64,000 nucleotides of DNA from an uncultured Pseudomonadales bacterium (GCA_951813515.1 OX638346.1:3527617-3591616); one strand, 5' to 3'. Positions 39,625 through 47,978 are shown, counted from the stretch's first letter. The notes: generated by a model from the sequence alone, not told the origin. Numbers and translations are program-made.

Positions 39625-40209
39625 CTAGCCGCGGCTGCTATAGGTCGGATCGAGCGCTTCGAACAGCGTTTCGATCATCCGGTAGGTCAGGCCCCAGACG
39701 AAATGGCCACCGGGAACCCGGTAGCCGTTGAATGGTGTCGGCACGCCGGCGATCAGGCGATCTTCGCTGGTGTGGCTATGCCCGCCATGCATTGGCGCGA
39801 GGGGCGACCACAACGCCGCGTCCACCTCGGAGCTGAGATCGAATGACGGATCCCCGTCCAGGAAAAAAACGAAAGGAGAAACGAGCATGTCGAACGCGTG
39901 GCGCGAGGGGCGCTGCTGCGACAGCTCTCCGATCATATTCGCGCGATCGACGGCGAGCCCGATCTCCTCCTGGGTTTCGCGCAGGGCGGCTGCGGCGAGA
40001 TCGGCGTCGTGCGGTTCGCGGTGCCCACCGGGAAAGGCCATGTCACCCGACCAGGGGTCGCCTTCGTGCTCGGCGCGCTTGATCAGCAGGACGTCGGTGT
40101 CTTCTGCACGCTCGCGCAGGACGATCGCCACTGCGGCCTGGAGCGTGCCGCGCCCCGGAGCGAAGCGCGTCGGTTGGTGCGCGGCGAGCCGGGTCTGGAT
40201 GTCCGTCAT
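39625..40209 (-). CDS. Nudix hydrolase, CoA-pyrophosphatase-like (NudL/Nudt7 type)
   Basis: 194 residues from the ATG at 40209 (a GTG three codons upstream is also possible). The Nudix box is GGHREPHDADLAAAALRETQEEIGL, quoted in two parts: GGHREPHDADLAAA and ALRETQEEIGL. Upstream, LLIKRAEHEGDPWSGDMAFP is the NudL-type entry (UPF0035-like). It likely cleaves CoA or its derivatives. It is divergent from the thioesterase gene with only 29 bases between the starts, so their promoters must overlap the coding regions. Confidence 0.88.
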   Translation of the reverse strand: MTDIQTRLAAHQPTRFAPGRGTLQAAVAIVLRERAEDTDVLLIKRAEHEGDPWSGDMAFPGGHREPHDADLAAAALRETQEEIGLAVDRANMIGELSQQRPSRHAFDMLVSPFVFFLDGDPSFDLSSEVDAALWSPLAPMHGGHSHTSEDRLIAGVPTPFNGYRVPGGHFVWGLTYRMIETLFEALDPTYSSRG

Positions 40210-40238
40210 TGAAAGCACTCCGCTATGATACGCGCCCG

Positions 40239-40664
40239 ATGTCGCTGCGATCTTCCGCCAACAGGTGTTTCGTTTGTGGTCCGGGCAATCCCTGGGGTTT
40301 GCAGGTAGGTTTCCGCCTGGACGGCGAAGTCTGTCGCGCAGAATTCACGCCGAATAACGAGTGTGTCGGCTATGAAGGCGTCACGCACGGCGGGATCCTC
40401 TTCAGTCTGCTCGACGACGTCATGGCCAACTGGGTCTTCCTCCGGGGCGAACGCTGTACGACGGCGAAGGCGGACATTCGCTATCGCCAACCGCTCCCCG
40501 TAGGAGTGCGGATCGATCTCGAGGGCAGGTTGCTCAAGCGCCGGGGGCGGGTCGCGATGCTCGAAGGCAAGGCTATCCGGCACGATGATGGAACTGTCGT
40601 TGCCGAAGCTGCCGGGAGTTTCGTTGTGGAGGCCTGGACCGGGGCAGGCATCGACGAAATCTGA
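40239..40664 (+). CDS. PaaI/hot-dog-fold thioesterase
   Basis: 141 residues from the ATG at 40239, with a TATGAT -10 candidate at 40224-40229. The N-terminal CFVCGPGNPWGLQ is typical of the PaaI-like group. The hot-dog core reads GVTHGGILFSLLDDVMANW, with the conserved HGG and catalytic Asp, then ADIRYRQPLPVG. It probably hydrolyses acyl-CoA esters. Its position opposite a CoA pyrophosphatase gives a small CoA-turnover pair. Confidence 0.85.
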   Translation: MSLRSSANRCFVCGPGNPWGLQVGFRLDGEVCRAEFTPNNECVGYEGVTHGGILFSLLDDVMANWVFLRGERCTTAKADIRYRQPLPVGVRIDLEGRLLKRRGRVAMLEGKAIRHDDGTVVAEAAGSFVVEAWTGAGIDEI

Positions 40665-40702
40665 GTCCTCCGAAGGCGATCCGACGCCAGATTGCTCCGC
40701 GA

Positions 40703-41590
40703 TCAGGGCAGTGCGTCGGCCCCGGTGCCGGCCCTGCCGAGCAGCAGGTCTTCCGCGGCCTCGAAGGCATCGCCGACGACCCGCATGAGTTCCCGAATGC
40801 GCGCGGTAGAGCGAAGGTCCGGGTGCGCGAGCAGCCAGATCTCCCGTACGACAACCGGCCGGGGCGGTTCGACACGAACGAGTGCCGGGTCCCGGTCGCC
40901 GAGGGCGCACGGCAGTGGACCCAGTCCCATGCCGTTGCGCAGGGCGGCGTGCTGGATGGAGACATCGGTGCAGCGTGTTCGTGTCGGCGCTGCCGCGAAG
41001 GCATTGCGCTGGAAGTCGATGCGCAGTGGCGTCAGGTCGACCCATCCGACGGTGCTGTTTTGATGTTCCTCGACGATGTCTCGCGTCCCGTACACGGCGA
41101 ACGCCAACTCTCCCACGCGCCGGCCGATCAGGTGCTGCGGCGGATCATCGGTGATCACGAGGGCGCAATCTGCCTCGCCGATGCCAACATTGGGGGGCGT
41201 GAATGGTGAGACGAATTCGATTCGCATTTCCGGGTGTGTGTTCGATAGCGAGGTGATGGCGGGGAGCGCCACAGGCGCAACGGAAGTGGGAACGTACACC
41301 GTGATGCGGCCGGCGAGGCGCTGGTCACTGCCTGCAACGGAACGACGCAAGTCCGCTATCTGTCCGGCGATCGTTTCCACCCGCGCGAGCGTGTCCCTGC
41401 CGGCATCCGTGATCTTGAGTCCGCCGGGATTGCGGCGGAACAGCTTCACGTCGAGCTGCCGTTCGAACTGGTCCAACCGGCGCGTGACAGTCGAAGCATG
41501 GACGTGAAGCTGCCGTGCGGCACGACGTACGGTTCCGGCTCGGGCAAGCGCCTGGAACATCCGGAGATCGTCCCATTGAAGGTCGGGCAT
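40703..41590 (-). CDS. LysR-family transcriptional regulator
   Basis: 295 residues from the ATG at 41590, with GGAAA six bases upstream. The N-terminal winged helix is ARAGTVRRAARQLHVHASTV, then RRLDQFERQLDVKLFRR. A type-2 periplasmic-binding-fold effector domain follows. A perfect 17-bp palindrome lies 68 bases upstream and may be its autoregulatory site. The target is unknown; the divergent side holds no gene within 220 bases, so it probably controls itself and something distant. Confidence 0.9.
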   Translation of the reverse strand: MPDLQWDDLRMFQALARAGTVRRAARQLHVHASTVTRRLDQFERQLDVKLFRRNPGGLKITDAGRDTLARVETIAGQIADLRRSVAGSDQRLAGRITVYVPTSVAPVALPAITSLSNTHPEMRIEFVSPFTPPNVGIGEADCALVITDDPPQHLIGRRVGELAFAVYGTRDIVEEHQNSTVGWVDLTPLRIDFQRNAFAAAPTRTRCTDVSIQHAALRNGMGLGPLPCALGDRDPALVRVEPPRPVVVREIWLLAHPDLRSTARIRELMRVVGDAFEAAEDLLLGRAGTGADALP

Positions 41591-41657
41591 CGTCACTTTC
41601 CTTCCCGCCGCGTCGATGACGGCGAAGGTTGAAGTATCGATCCGACGTCAGCATAAA

Positions 41658-41674
41658 TGCAACACTATGTTGCA
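41658..41674. promoter_or_regulatory. palindromic operator candidate for the LysR regulator
   Basis: TGCAACA-CTA-TGTTGCA, a perfect inverted repeat with the T-N11-A spacing that LysR proteins prefer, 68 bases upstream of the LysR start. A weaker dyad GTTAC-N5-GTAAC lies near 41694-41708. Confidence 0.5.
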
Positions 41675-41740
41675 CCGTGGGCTCTTGCGCACAACGTTAC
41701 GTAAGGTAACATTCTTCACCAGTTTCGTTCCCTCCCCCCC

Positions 41741-41779
41741 GTAGGCTGCGTAGAAACCTCCCCGGTTTCTCCAGCCTAC
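41741..41779. repeat. long two-part stem-loop between the S9 peptidase and LysR genes
   Basis: Arms GTAGGCTG and CAGCCTAC enclose AGAAACC-TCCCC-GGTTTCT, giving about 15 paired bases in all. It begins right after a C8 run and sits 32 bases from the end of the S9 peptidase gene. It may be that gene's terminator on the minus strand or a dispersed repeat copy. There is no clear U-tract. Confidence 0.6.
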
Positions 41780-41810
41780 ACTTACTTACTGATTTGCTTT
41801 GCTGACACCC

Positions 41811-43973
41811 TTAGTCTTCGGCAGCACCCCCTTCGTCAAACATGGCAGGGGGTTCTTCGACGTCTCCTTGCCGAGGACCCTCATCGAGGGAACGGTGCAG
41901 AAACGCGTAGGCAAGTGCCCACATATAGGTCCTCTGCGCGTTGTCCGCCGCGCCCGCGTGGCCGCCTTCGATGTTTTCGTAGTAGAGGACCGAGTGTCCC
42001 TGGTCAGTCATCTTTGCCGCCATCTTGCGCGCGTGGCCGGGATGAACGCGGTCGTCCCGCGTGGAGGTCATCACCAGCAAGGGCGGGTACCGGGTCTCCG
42101 GGTCGAGATTGTGATAAGGCGAGAAGGACCTGATGAAAGCCCATTCCTCGGGGTTGTCGGGATCGCCGTATTCGGCCATCCAGCTCGCGCCTGCCAGCAA
42201 TTCGTGATACCGGCGCATGTCCAGCAACGGGACCTGCGCCACGATGGCACCGAACAGGTCGGGACGCATCGTCAGCATGTTGCCGGCGAGCAGCCCGCCG
42301 TTGCTGCCCCCCATCATGCCCAATTGTCCGGGCGTAGTGATTGCGCGCCGGACCAGGTCTTCCGCCACCGCGATGAAGTCCTCGTATGCGCGCAGCCGGT
42401 TCGCCTTGAGCGCGGCCTGGTGCCAGGCTGGGCCGAACTCGCCGCCGCCACGTATGTTGGCGACAACGTAGACGCCGCCCTGTTCCAGCCACATGGCGCC
42501 CACCCCCGGCGAGTACTCCGGTGTCATCGAGATCTCGAAGCCGCCGTAGCCGTAGAGCAGGGTGGGACGCGGACCCGTGGCTTTGGGATCGCGCACGAGG
42601 AAGTAGGGAACTCTCGTGCCGTCTTTGGAGGTGGTCCACTGCTGGGAGATGGAAAGGCCGCGCGCGTCGAACATGGCGGGCATGCGTTTCAGGACGGTGC
42701 TCGATCCGCCGACGGTCCCGAGCGACAGGGCGGAGGGGGTGATGTAGTCCGCGCTGCCGATGAAGTAGCGGTCGTCCCCGTGGGGATCGACCGCTCCCAC
42801 GCTTAGCGTCTGCATTCCTTCGGCTGCGGTCAGATCCGTCCGCGTCCAGCCGTCCCGCGTGGGCGTGGCGACGTAGACACGATTGCGTACGTTTTCCAGC
42901 ACGTTGACCAGAACGTGGTTTCTTGTCGGGCTGTAGTGCGCGAGGGAACCGGCAGGACTCGGGCTGTACAGGACGTCGAGTTTGCGTTCTCCGGCCAGGA
43001 ACCGTTCGAAGTCCGTCACAACCAGGCTCCCGGCGGCATGCGTTCGCGCGCCGATGGTCCAGTCGCTGTCGAGCGTGATGAAGAGGCGCCCCCGGTGGAT
43101 TCTCGCGGTCGCGTCGGAAGGTATCTCTATAGCCCGCAACTCGCCTCCTCGGCGGACGAACAGATTGTTGTTGTAGAAATCGATTCGGCGATAGACGAAT
43201 TCGGCCTCAAATCCCGGAACGAGGGTCGTGTAGGCGCCGACCAAGACATCCTTCTGCCGGCCTTCGAAGACGACTTCCGCATCTCCGAGTGCCTCGCCCC
43301 GTCGCCAGAGCTTCACGATCCGGGGATAGCCGGAGTCCGTCATCGTGTCAGGGCCGAAGTCCCTTGCGACGAACAGCCGGTTCTTCCCGGCCCAGGAGAA
43401 CGCGCCCTTGGACTCGGGCAGATAGAAGCCGTCTGGCACGAACGACCGGGTCGACAGGTCGAATTCGCGTACGACGACCGCGTCCGCGCCGCCGCGGGAC
43501 AGGGCGATGAGGCAGCGGTCGTAGGTCGGCTCGAGGAACTCCGCACCTGCGAAGACCCAGTTCTCGCTCTCTTCTTGCGCCAGCGCGTCGACGTCGAGAA
43601 TGGTCTCCCACGCCGGGTCGCGTTTGCGGTATTCGTCCAGGGTAACCCGGCGCCAGAGCCCCCGCGGATGTTCGGCGTCCTGCCAGAAATTGTAGTAGTA
43701 CAGCCCCGACTTCGAGATGTAGGGAATCCGGTCGCTGGAGTCGAGAATCGCCCGCAGCCGCCGCTCGGATGCCGCGAACGTCTCTCCTTGTGCCAGTGCT
43801 TCCCGCGTGTCCCGATTGCGGCCCCTGACCCACGCCATGGCCCTGTCGCCATCGATGTTCTCGAGCCAGAGATAGGGGTCGTTTTCGCTCGCTTGCGTCA
43901 TGTTGATTTGTCCGAACAGGAGGAGTGGGACGATTTGCCAAATCACGGCTCGGACTCCGTTCCTGGTGTGCAT
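41811..43973 (-). CDS. prolyl oligopeptidase family (S9A) peptidase, exported
   Basis: 720 residues from the ATG at 43973 (the frame is open to 44036). The signal peptide is VIWQIVPLLLFGQINMTQA. The N-terminus has the S9A entry DPYLWLENIDGDRAMAWV, then a seven-bladed propeller-like region. The C-terminal alpha/beta hydrolase domain has catalytic Ser in GMMGGSNGGLLAG, Asp in TSTRDDRVHPGH and His in EGGHAGAAD. It cleaves short proline-containing peptides, here in the periplasm. It is a single-gene unit flanked by hairpin sequence downstream. Confidence 0.93.
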   Translation of the reverse strand: MHTRNGVRAVIWQIVPLLLFGQINMTQASENDPYLWLENIDGDRAMAWVRGRNRDTREALAQGETFAASERRLRAILDSSDRIPYISKSGLYYYNFWQDAEHPRGLWRRVTLDEYRKRDPAWETILDVDALAQEESENWVFAGAEFLEPTYDRCLIALSRGGADAVVVREFDLSTRSFVPDGFYLPESKGAFSWAGKNRLFVARDFGPDTMTDSGYPRIVKLWRRGEALGDAEVVFEGRQKDVLVGAYTTLVPGFEAEFVYRRIDFYNNNLFVRRGGELRAIEIPSDATARIHRGRLFITLDSDWTIGARTHAAGSLVVTDFERFLAGERKLDVLYSPSPAGSLAHYSPTRNHVLVNVLENVRNRVYVATPTRDGWTRTDLTAAEGMQTLSVGAVDPHGDDRYFIGSADYITPSALSLGTVGGSSTVLKRMPAMFDARGLSISQQWTTSKDGTRVPYFLVRDPKATGPRPTLLYGYGGFEISMTPEYSPGVGAMWLEQGGVYVVANIRGGGEFGPAWHQAALKANRLRAYEDFIAVAEDLVRRAITTPGQLGMMGGSNGGLLAGNMLTMRPDLFGAIVAQVPLLDMRRYHELLAGASWMAEYGDPDNPEEWAFIRSFSPYHNLDPETRYPPLLVMTSTRDDRVHPGHARKMAAKMTDQGHSVLYYENIEGGHAGAADNAQRTYMWALAYAFLHRSLDEGPRQGDVEEPPAMFDEGGAAED

Positions 43974-44032
43974 GCGAATTGCCTCAGGACTTGGTGTCGT
44001 ACCGTCGAAGTGGATTCGCGGTCGATTCAAAC

Positions 44033-44293
44033 TCAACCGTCGCGCGAGCCCTTGATGAAATGAAACAGGAGCAGCAGCAGGACGGCACCGACCGTTGCCA
44101 GCACCAGGCTGACCAGGTCGAAGCCTGTGACCGCGCCAATGCCCAGTTGCGTTCCGATGAAGCCCCCGACGACCGCGCCGACGATGCCGATGACGGTCGT
44201 GGCGATGATCCCTCCCACGTCTTTCGTTGGCGAGAAGACCCTTGCCAATGCACCGACGATCAACCCGAACAGGATCCAGCTCAGAATACCCAT
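44033..44293 (-). CDS. GlsB/YeaQ/YmgE-family small membrane protein
   Basis: 86 residues from the ATG at 44293, preceded by AAAGAG. Three hydrophobic helices carry the family pattern: MGILSWILFGLIVGALAR, GGIIATTVIGIVGAVVGGFIG and a C-terminal LVLATVGAVLLLLLFHFIK. The family is linked to general stress, but its biochemical role is unknown. It is downstream of the alpha/beta hydrolase gene on the same strand, 17 bases away. Confidence 0.9.
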   Translation of the reverse strand: MGILSWILFGLIVGALARVFSPTKDVGGIIATTVIGIVGAVVGGFIGTQLGIGAVTGFDLVSLVLATVGAVLLLLLFHFIKGSRDG

Positions 44294-44310
44294 GGCTCTT
44301 TTCGAAGACG

Positions 44311-45198
44311 TTACGACGGCAACGATACTACGCCGGAAGCGGTGATTGCGTCCGCCACGAAGTCCGGTGCCTGCATGGGGATGAAGTGCGTCAGGTCCGG
44401 TCGGAATAGATCGCGTCCGCGCGGGAAGGCCGCGGCAAGCTGCTCCCATGTGGGCGAACGCGAGAAGTCCATCTGTTCCCGCGCTGCGTTTCGGGGCGGA
44501 GCGCGAATCACCAGCACCTCGTGCGGCAGGCCGCGAATCTCGGAATAGATGTCCGTGCCGCCACTTCCTAGATATATGGCGGACTCGACAGCGGGAGGGC
44601 AGGCGAGCGTAACTCCGCCGCCCGGTTTGGGCAGCACGCCATGACGGCAGTAGTCGCGAAGCACGTCCGCACGCCATAGCGTAAACGGTGAACGCGCGCG
44701 CAGTCGGTGGTGAAACTCGATCCAGGTACTGAATTCCGCCTTGCGCCGCGCGACCGGATGGGCATCCGCGGACGCCCACGGCCGCTCGCGATGCCAGTCC
44801 GGGTACGCTTCGGGCGGCAGGATGACGGGATCTACCAGCACCAGGCGTTCGAATTGCTCGACACGGTCCGACGCCGCCTGGACCATGGCGTGGCCACCCA
44901 TGGAATGACCGACACCGACGACGCGCGAGAGACCAAGTCCGTCAACGAACGCGCTGAGGTCGGCGCCGAAGACTCGCCAGTCGTACGGTCCGGCTTTTCC
45001 GCTGCGTCCGTGGCCGCGCTGGTCGAGCGCGATCGCCCGGTAGTCCGAACCGAGGGCCTTCGCGACGGCATCCCAGCAACGCGCATGGAAACCCGTGGCG
45101 TGCGCCATGACGACCGGCTGCCCAGAGGGATCGCCCCACTCGAACCAGGCGATCTCGATGTCACGCAGCCGAGTGCGATGCTCGCGAGGTCCGTTCAA
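44311..45198 (-). CDS. alpha/beta-fold hydrolase
   Basis: 295 residues from TTG at 45198, the only start consistent with the conserved IEIAWFEWGDPSGQPVVMAH. The nucleophile elbow is GVGHSMGG, with an oxyanion-hole region MAHATGFHARCWDAV and DQRGHGRSGK. The catalytic His is probably in DLTHFIPMQAP. The substrate is unknown. It is divergent from idi, with 105 bases between the starts. Confidence 0.87.
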   Translation of the reverse strand: MNGPREHRTRLRDIEIAWFEWGDPSGQPVVMAHATGFHARCWDAVAKALGSDYRAIALDQRGHGRSGKAGPYDWRVFGADLSAFVDGLGLSRVVGVGHSMGGHAMVQAASDRVEQFERLVLVDPVILPPEAYPDWHRERPWASADAHPVARRKAEFSTWIEFHHRLRARSPFTLWRADVLRDYCRHGVLPKPGGGVTLACPPAVESAIYLGSGGTDIYSEIRGLPHEVLVIRAPPRNAAREQMDFSRSPTWEQLAAAFPRGRDLFRPDLTHFIPMQAPDFVADAITASGVVSLPS

Positions 45199-45291
45199 TC
45201 CCGATCTCGATAGCGGATGGTTCCAGGTGGGGGATTATCCACTGTGGCGCCTGCGCCTGGGGAGTCGTGCGTGATGGACCCGGGCTTCGGC

Positions 45292-45297
45292 TAGAAT
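45292..45297 (+). promoter_or_regulatory. -10 element of idi, implying a leaderless transcript
   Basis: TAGAAT ends seven bases before the GTG start of idi, so transcription would begin at or next to the start codon. No good -35 is visible 16-18 bases upstream. Inference from spacing only. Confidence 0.4.
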
Positions 45298-45303
45298 GGC
45301 GAT

Positions 45304-45861
45304 GTGACAGCGCAAACTACCAGGCACCAGATTGTCTCTTCCGATTCGGAACCGCTGATCCGGGTCAATGAGTCCGACGAGCCGGTGGGGTTTCTCGACA
45401 AATGGGCTTGCCACGAGGGCGGCGGCGTGCTGCACCGCGCGTTCTCGGCTTTCGTACTGAATGCAGCCGGAGATCTGTTGCTCCAGCAGCGCCAACAGAG
45501 CAAGAAGTTGTGGCCAGGATACTGGTCCAATAGCTGTTGCTCGCATCCTCGCGCGGGAGAGCAGATGGAAGAGGCCGTCGCGCGCCGGCTCGAGCAGGAA
45601 CTCGGCATCCGGGCCGAAGTGGAGTTCGTTTTCAAGTTCGAGTACCGCGCTGCCTTCAAGGACATCGGGACCGAGCACGAACTCTGCTGGGTCTATGTTG
45701 GCCGTACCGACGCGGCGCCGGTCATCAACACGTCAGAAATCGCAGCCTGGCGCTGGATCGCCCCTGGCGACCTCGATGCCGCGCTGCAGGAAGATCCAGG
45801 AAGTTACACGCCCTGGCTCAAGATGGAGTGGGCACGCCTGCGGGCGACGAACGCCATCTAG
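45304..45861 (+). CDS. idi: isopentenyl-diphosphate delta-isomerase, type I
   Basis: 185 residues from GTG. The Nudix-fold IPP isomerase motifs are present: the catalytic-Cys segment WSNSCCSHPRAGE and the catalytic-Glu segment GTEHELCWVYVG, with the degenerate Nudix box ARRLEQELGI. It interconverts IPP and DMAPP for isoprenoid synthesis; it needs a divalent metal and acts in the cytoplasm. An in-frame ATG immediately upstream is not possible (ATG-TGA), so the GTG is the start. A conserved intergenic element begins 6 bases after its stop. Confidence 0.93.
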   Translation: MTAQTTRHQIVSSDSEPLIRVNESDEPVGFLDKWACHEGGGVLHRAFSAFVLNAAGDLLLQQRQQSKKLWPGYWSNSCCSHPRAGEQMEEAVARRLEQELGIRAEVEFVFKFEYRAAFKDIGTEHELCWVYVGRTDAAPVINTSEIAAWRWIAPGDLDAALQEDPGSYTPWLKMEWARLRATNAI

Positions 45862-45867
45862 GGGCCC

Positions 45868-45994
45868 GCGCCGTAGAACGGCACGCAAGTACCGATCAAG
45901 GCGCAGATCCGGGACGGGTGGGATGGGCGAAAAAGAGGGCTTGGGCGGGGGCAAAACACGGCGCCCGTCAGGGCGACGGGGTTTAGGCGCTAGC
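45868..45994 (+). repeat. conserved structured intergenic element, copy A
   Basis: 127 bases sharing ordered identical blocks with 57597-57706: gcgccgtagaacggcacg, ccgatcaaggcgcag, tgggcgggg, aaacacggcg, cgacggg and ggcgctagc. Internal pairings include GCCGT-AGA-ACGGC, and CCCGTC-AGGGC-GACGGG in this copy. The ends GCGCC and GGCGC are complementary. It starts 6 nt after the idi stop. Confidence 0.85.
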
Positions 45995-46084
45995 AAATCG
46001 CTGCTGGGCATTGCCGAGGTAAAGCACTTCCTCGGTTCCCGCGAACTCGCGCAGATAGTCCTTCGCCCGGTCGTCGTTGCGCGA
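45983..46084 (-). other. in-frame open extension after the HNH gene stop
   Basis: After the TAG of the HNH gene, the same frame stays open for 33 codons with coding-like composition (NDDRAKDYLREFAGTEE, VLYLGNAQQRF). It stops at a TAA inside the intergenic element. It may be a scrap of an older gene; no family is recognised. Confidence 0.3.
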
Positions 46085-47947
46085 CTATGAAGGGGGCTTC
46101 ACGCTGCGGAACGGAGCAGCGGCCGGGAACCGTTTCAGGATTCTCTCCAGCCACCTGTCGTTTCGACCCCAATCTTCGCGGAAGTGCAGCATGTCGATGA
46201 TCTCCCGTTCGGAACGGGTCTTGAACACTGAGGGTCTACGGCGCCGCGTCGGGCAATCGACGGCGTCGGAATCCAGCAGCGGGGTATCCGCGGAAACATC
46301 CTCGGGAACTTCCGCGAACTGCGGGTTCAGCGCCGGTGCGATCACTTCGCCGTTCCGGCCAACAAAGACGACGTCACCGTCCTCGATCTCGATGTGGAAG
46401 GCGCCGTGGTGCAGCAGCCGGTGATGCGCGCCGCACAGCAGCACGAGGTTCTCAAGGCAGGTTTCCCCGCCGTCGATCCAGTGCCGGACATGGTGCGCCT
46501 CGACATAGCGCTGGTGCGCGCAGCCAGGGAAGCGGCAGCGGTTGTGGTCGCGCAGCTTCAGTGCCCGCAGCAGCCGGGCCGGCACGATCCGCCGCCGGCG
46601 CTCGTAGTTGAGCAGGTTGCCCCGCGCGTCCTCGATGAACTCGGTGAGATCGGCGTCGCAGGCGATCTGGCGGGCGTCCTCCTCGTCGATGCCCCAGTCG
46701 GGCTCGACGTGGTAGCGCGCGCCGCCCGCCGACTGCTGCTTGGCCAGCTCGTTGCGGTCGATGGTCAGCACCACCTCGTAGCGCCGGCCTGTGCGCCGTC
46801 GCTTCCAGTGCCCCGCGGGGCTCGCCAGGCAGTGCTCGGCCATGTCCACCAGCGCGTCGGCGAAGCGCTGTTCCCTGCTCGATAGCGCGAATGTCAGCCA
46901 GTCCGGAAGATCGTCCGTTTCCGCGGAAACTTCTCCGGCGCCATCCACGTCAGTCACATCCGCCCTGGCAATCTGGGAGGAGACCACTTTGCCGCTGTCC
47001 CCGCCAACGTGATCCTCCGATGTTTCCGCGGAAACACCTTCGGGAACATCCATATCGGTGACAGCTGCACTTGCAGCCCGCGTGGAGACCACCGCGCCGC
47101 CGTTCCCATTGGCGTGATGCTCCGGAGTTTCCGCGGAAACAACCGTCGAAACTTCCACCGCCGTCCATTCGGCCTCCGCGGGTGCCCCTTCGCCGTCAAT
47201 CCCGCCAGCGCCTTCCGCCGCCGCCCCGTCGGATCCCTCGTCCGCCGCAGTCTCCCCGGGATAGGTGGCCCCCAGAAGGGACGCGCAGCGCGCCTTGGAC
47301 TCGTCCTTCCTGCCGTCGATGACCTGTTGCAGCGCCTCGATCACCAGCGCGCCTCGCTCCGCGGGAACCGCTGCGGTCATGATCAACATGCCGTCCTCGT
47401 AGTACCAGCTCAGGCCCCGCCGCTGCTCGCTGCTGGCGCGCCCGCGATCGCTTTCGCCGATCCGCTCGTAGGTCCGGACCAGGCTCTCGAGCTGCGCCGC
47501 GCTGCTTCCCTCGGCGATCGCCAGCAGCATCGCCTCGGTGTGCGACGTCGCCACCCGGGTGATGGCCCGCACCTTGGAATAGCTGATCGCCCCGTCGCGG
47601 AACGCCGTGTCGATGCTCGGAAGCTTCGCAAGCGCCCGGCCGATGCGGATGCGCTCGCGGGAGGCGCAGGGCCCCAGGCCGCAGCGGTGGTCGAGCCAGT
47701 TGCCGAGATTGCAGTAGCCGCCCTCGCGCCATCCCCGGGTGCGGTCCATGGCGGCGATGAGCTTGACGAAGCGCCAGTCGGCGAGGTTGATGTGGGCCGC
47801 CATGCGGGTGACGGCGCTGCGCAGCTCGGCGGGGTCGTCGGGAATGAAGTCGAGGTGGTCGGAATCTGTTTCGGAGATGAGGGGATCGACGGCGGGTTCG
47901 GGGGCGAAGTCGAGATGTCGGACGACTTCTTCGGTCGGGACGGACAT
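46085..47947 (-). CDS. DUF222 protein with C-terminal HNH endonuclease domain
   Basis: 620 residues. The N-terminal DUF222 helical domain reads CNLGNWLDHRCGLGPCASRE, with RIRIGRALAKLPSIDTAF. A central low-conservation spacer carries three 35-residue repeats containing VSAET. The C-terminal HNH nuclease reads RCRFPGCAHQRYVEAHHV, with RHWIDGGETCLENLVLLC and HHRLLHH, supplying the zinc and catalytic His residues. This architecture resembles the 13E12-like family that is often multicopy and linked to mobile DNA. The upstream 350 bases are AT-rich and hold a LexA-like site, so SOS control is possible. The cellular target is unknown. Confidence 0.88.
   Translation of the reverse strand: MSVPTEEVVRHLDFAPEPAVDPLISETDSDHLDFIPDDPAELRSAVTRMAAHINLADWRFVKLIAAMDRTRGWREGGYCNLGNWLDHRCGLGPCASRERIRIGRALAKLPSIDTAFRDGAISYSKVRAITRVATSHTEAMLLAIAEGSSAAQLESLVRTYERIGESDRGRASSEQRRGLSWYYEDGMLIMTAAVPAERGALVIEALQQVIDGRKDESKARCASLLGATYPGETAADEGSDGAAAEGAGGIDGEGAPAEAEWTAVEVSTVVSAETPEHHANGNGGAVVSTRAASAAVTDMDVPEGVSAETSEDHVGGDSGKVVSSQIARADVTDVDGAGEVSAETDDLPDWLTFALSSREQRFADALVDMAEHCLASPAGHWKRRRTGRRYEVVLTIDRNELAKQQSAGGARYHVEPDWGIDEEDARQIACDADLTEFIEDARGNLLNYERRRRIVPARLLRALKLRDHNRCRFPGCAHQRYVEAHHVRHWIDGGETCLENLVLLCGAHHRLLHHGAFHIEIEDGDVVFVGRNGEVIAPALNPQFAEVPEDVSADTPLLDSDAVDCPTRRRRPSVFKTRSEREIIDMLHFREDWGRNDRWLERILKRFPAAAPFRSVKPPS
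46917..47140 (-). repeat. 105-bp in-frame repeats with a 14-bp palindrome inside the HNH gene
   Basis: GTTTCCGCGGAAAC occurs at 46917-46930, 47022-47035 and 47127-47140, spaced exactly 105 bp (35 codons) apart. Each encodes VSAE followed by Thr or similar, and the residues between are related (VVS-x5-A-x-VTD-x-D). A fourth, one-mismatch copy lies at about 46284-46297. Confidence 0.85.
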
Positions 47948-47978
47948 GCTTCAGGGCCTTTGATGCACAGGCTGACAA

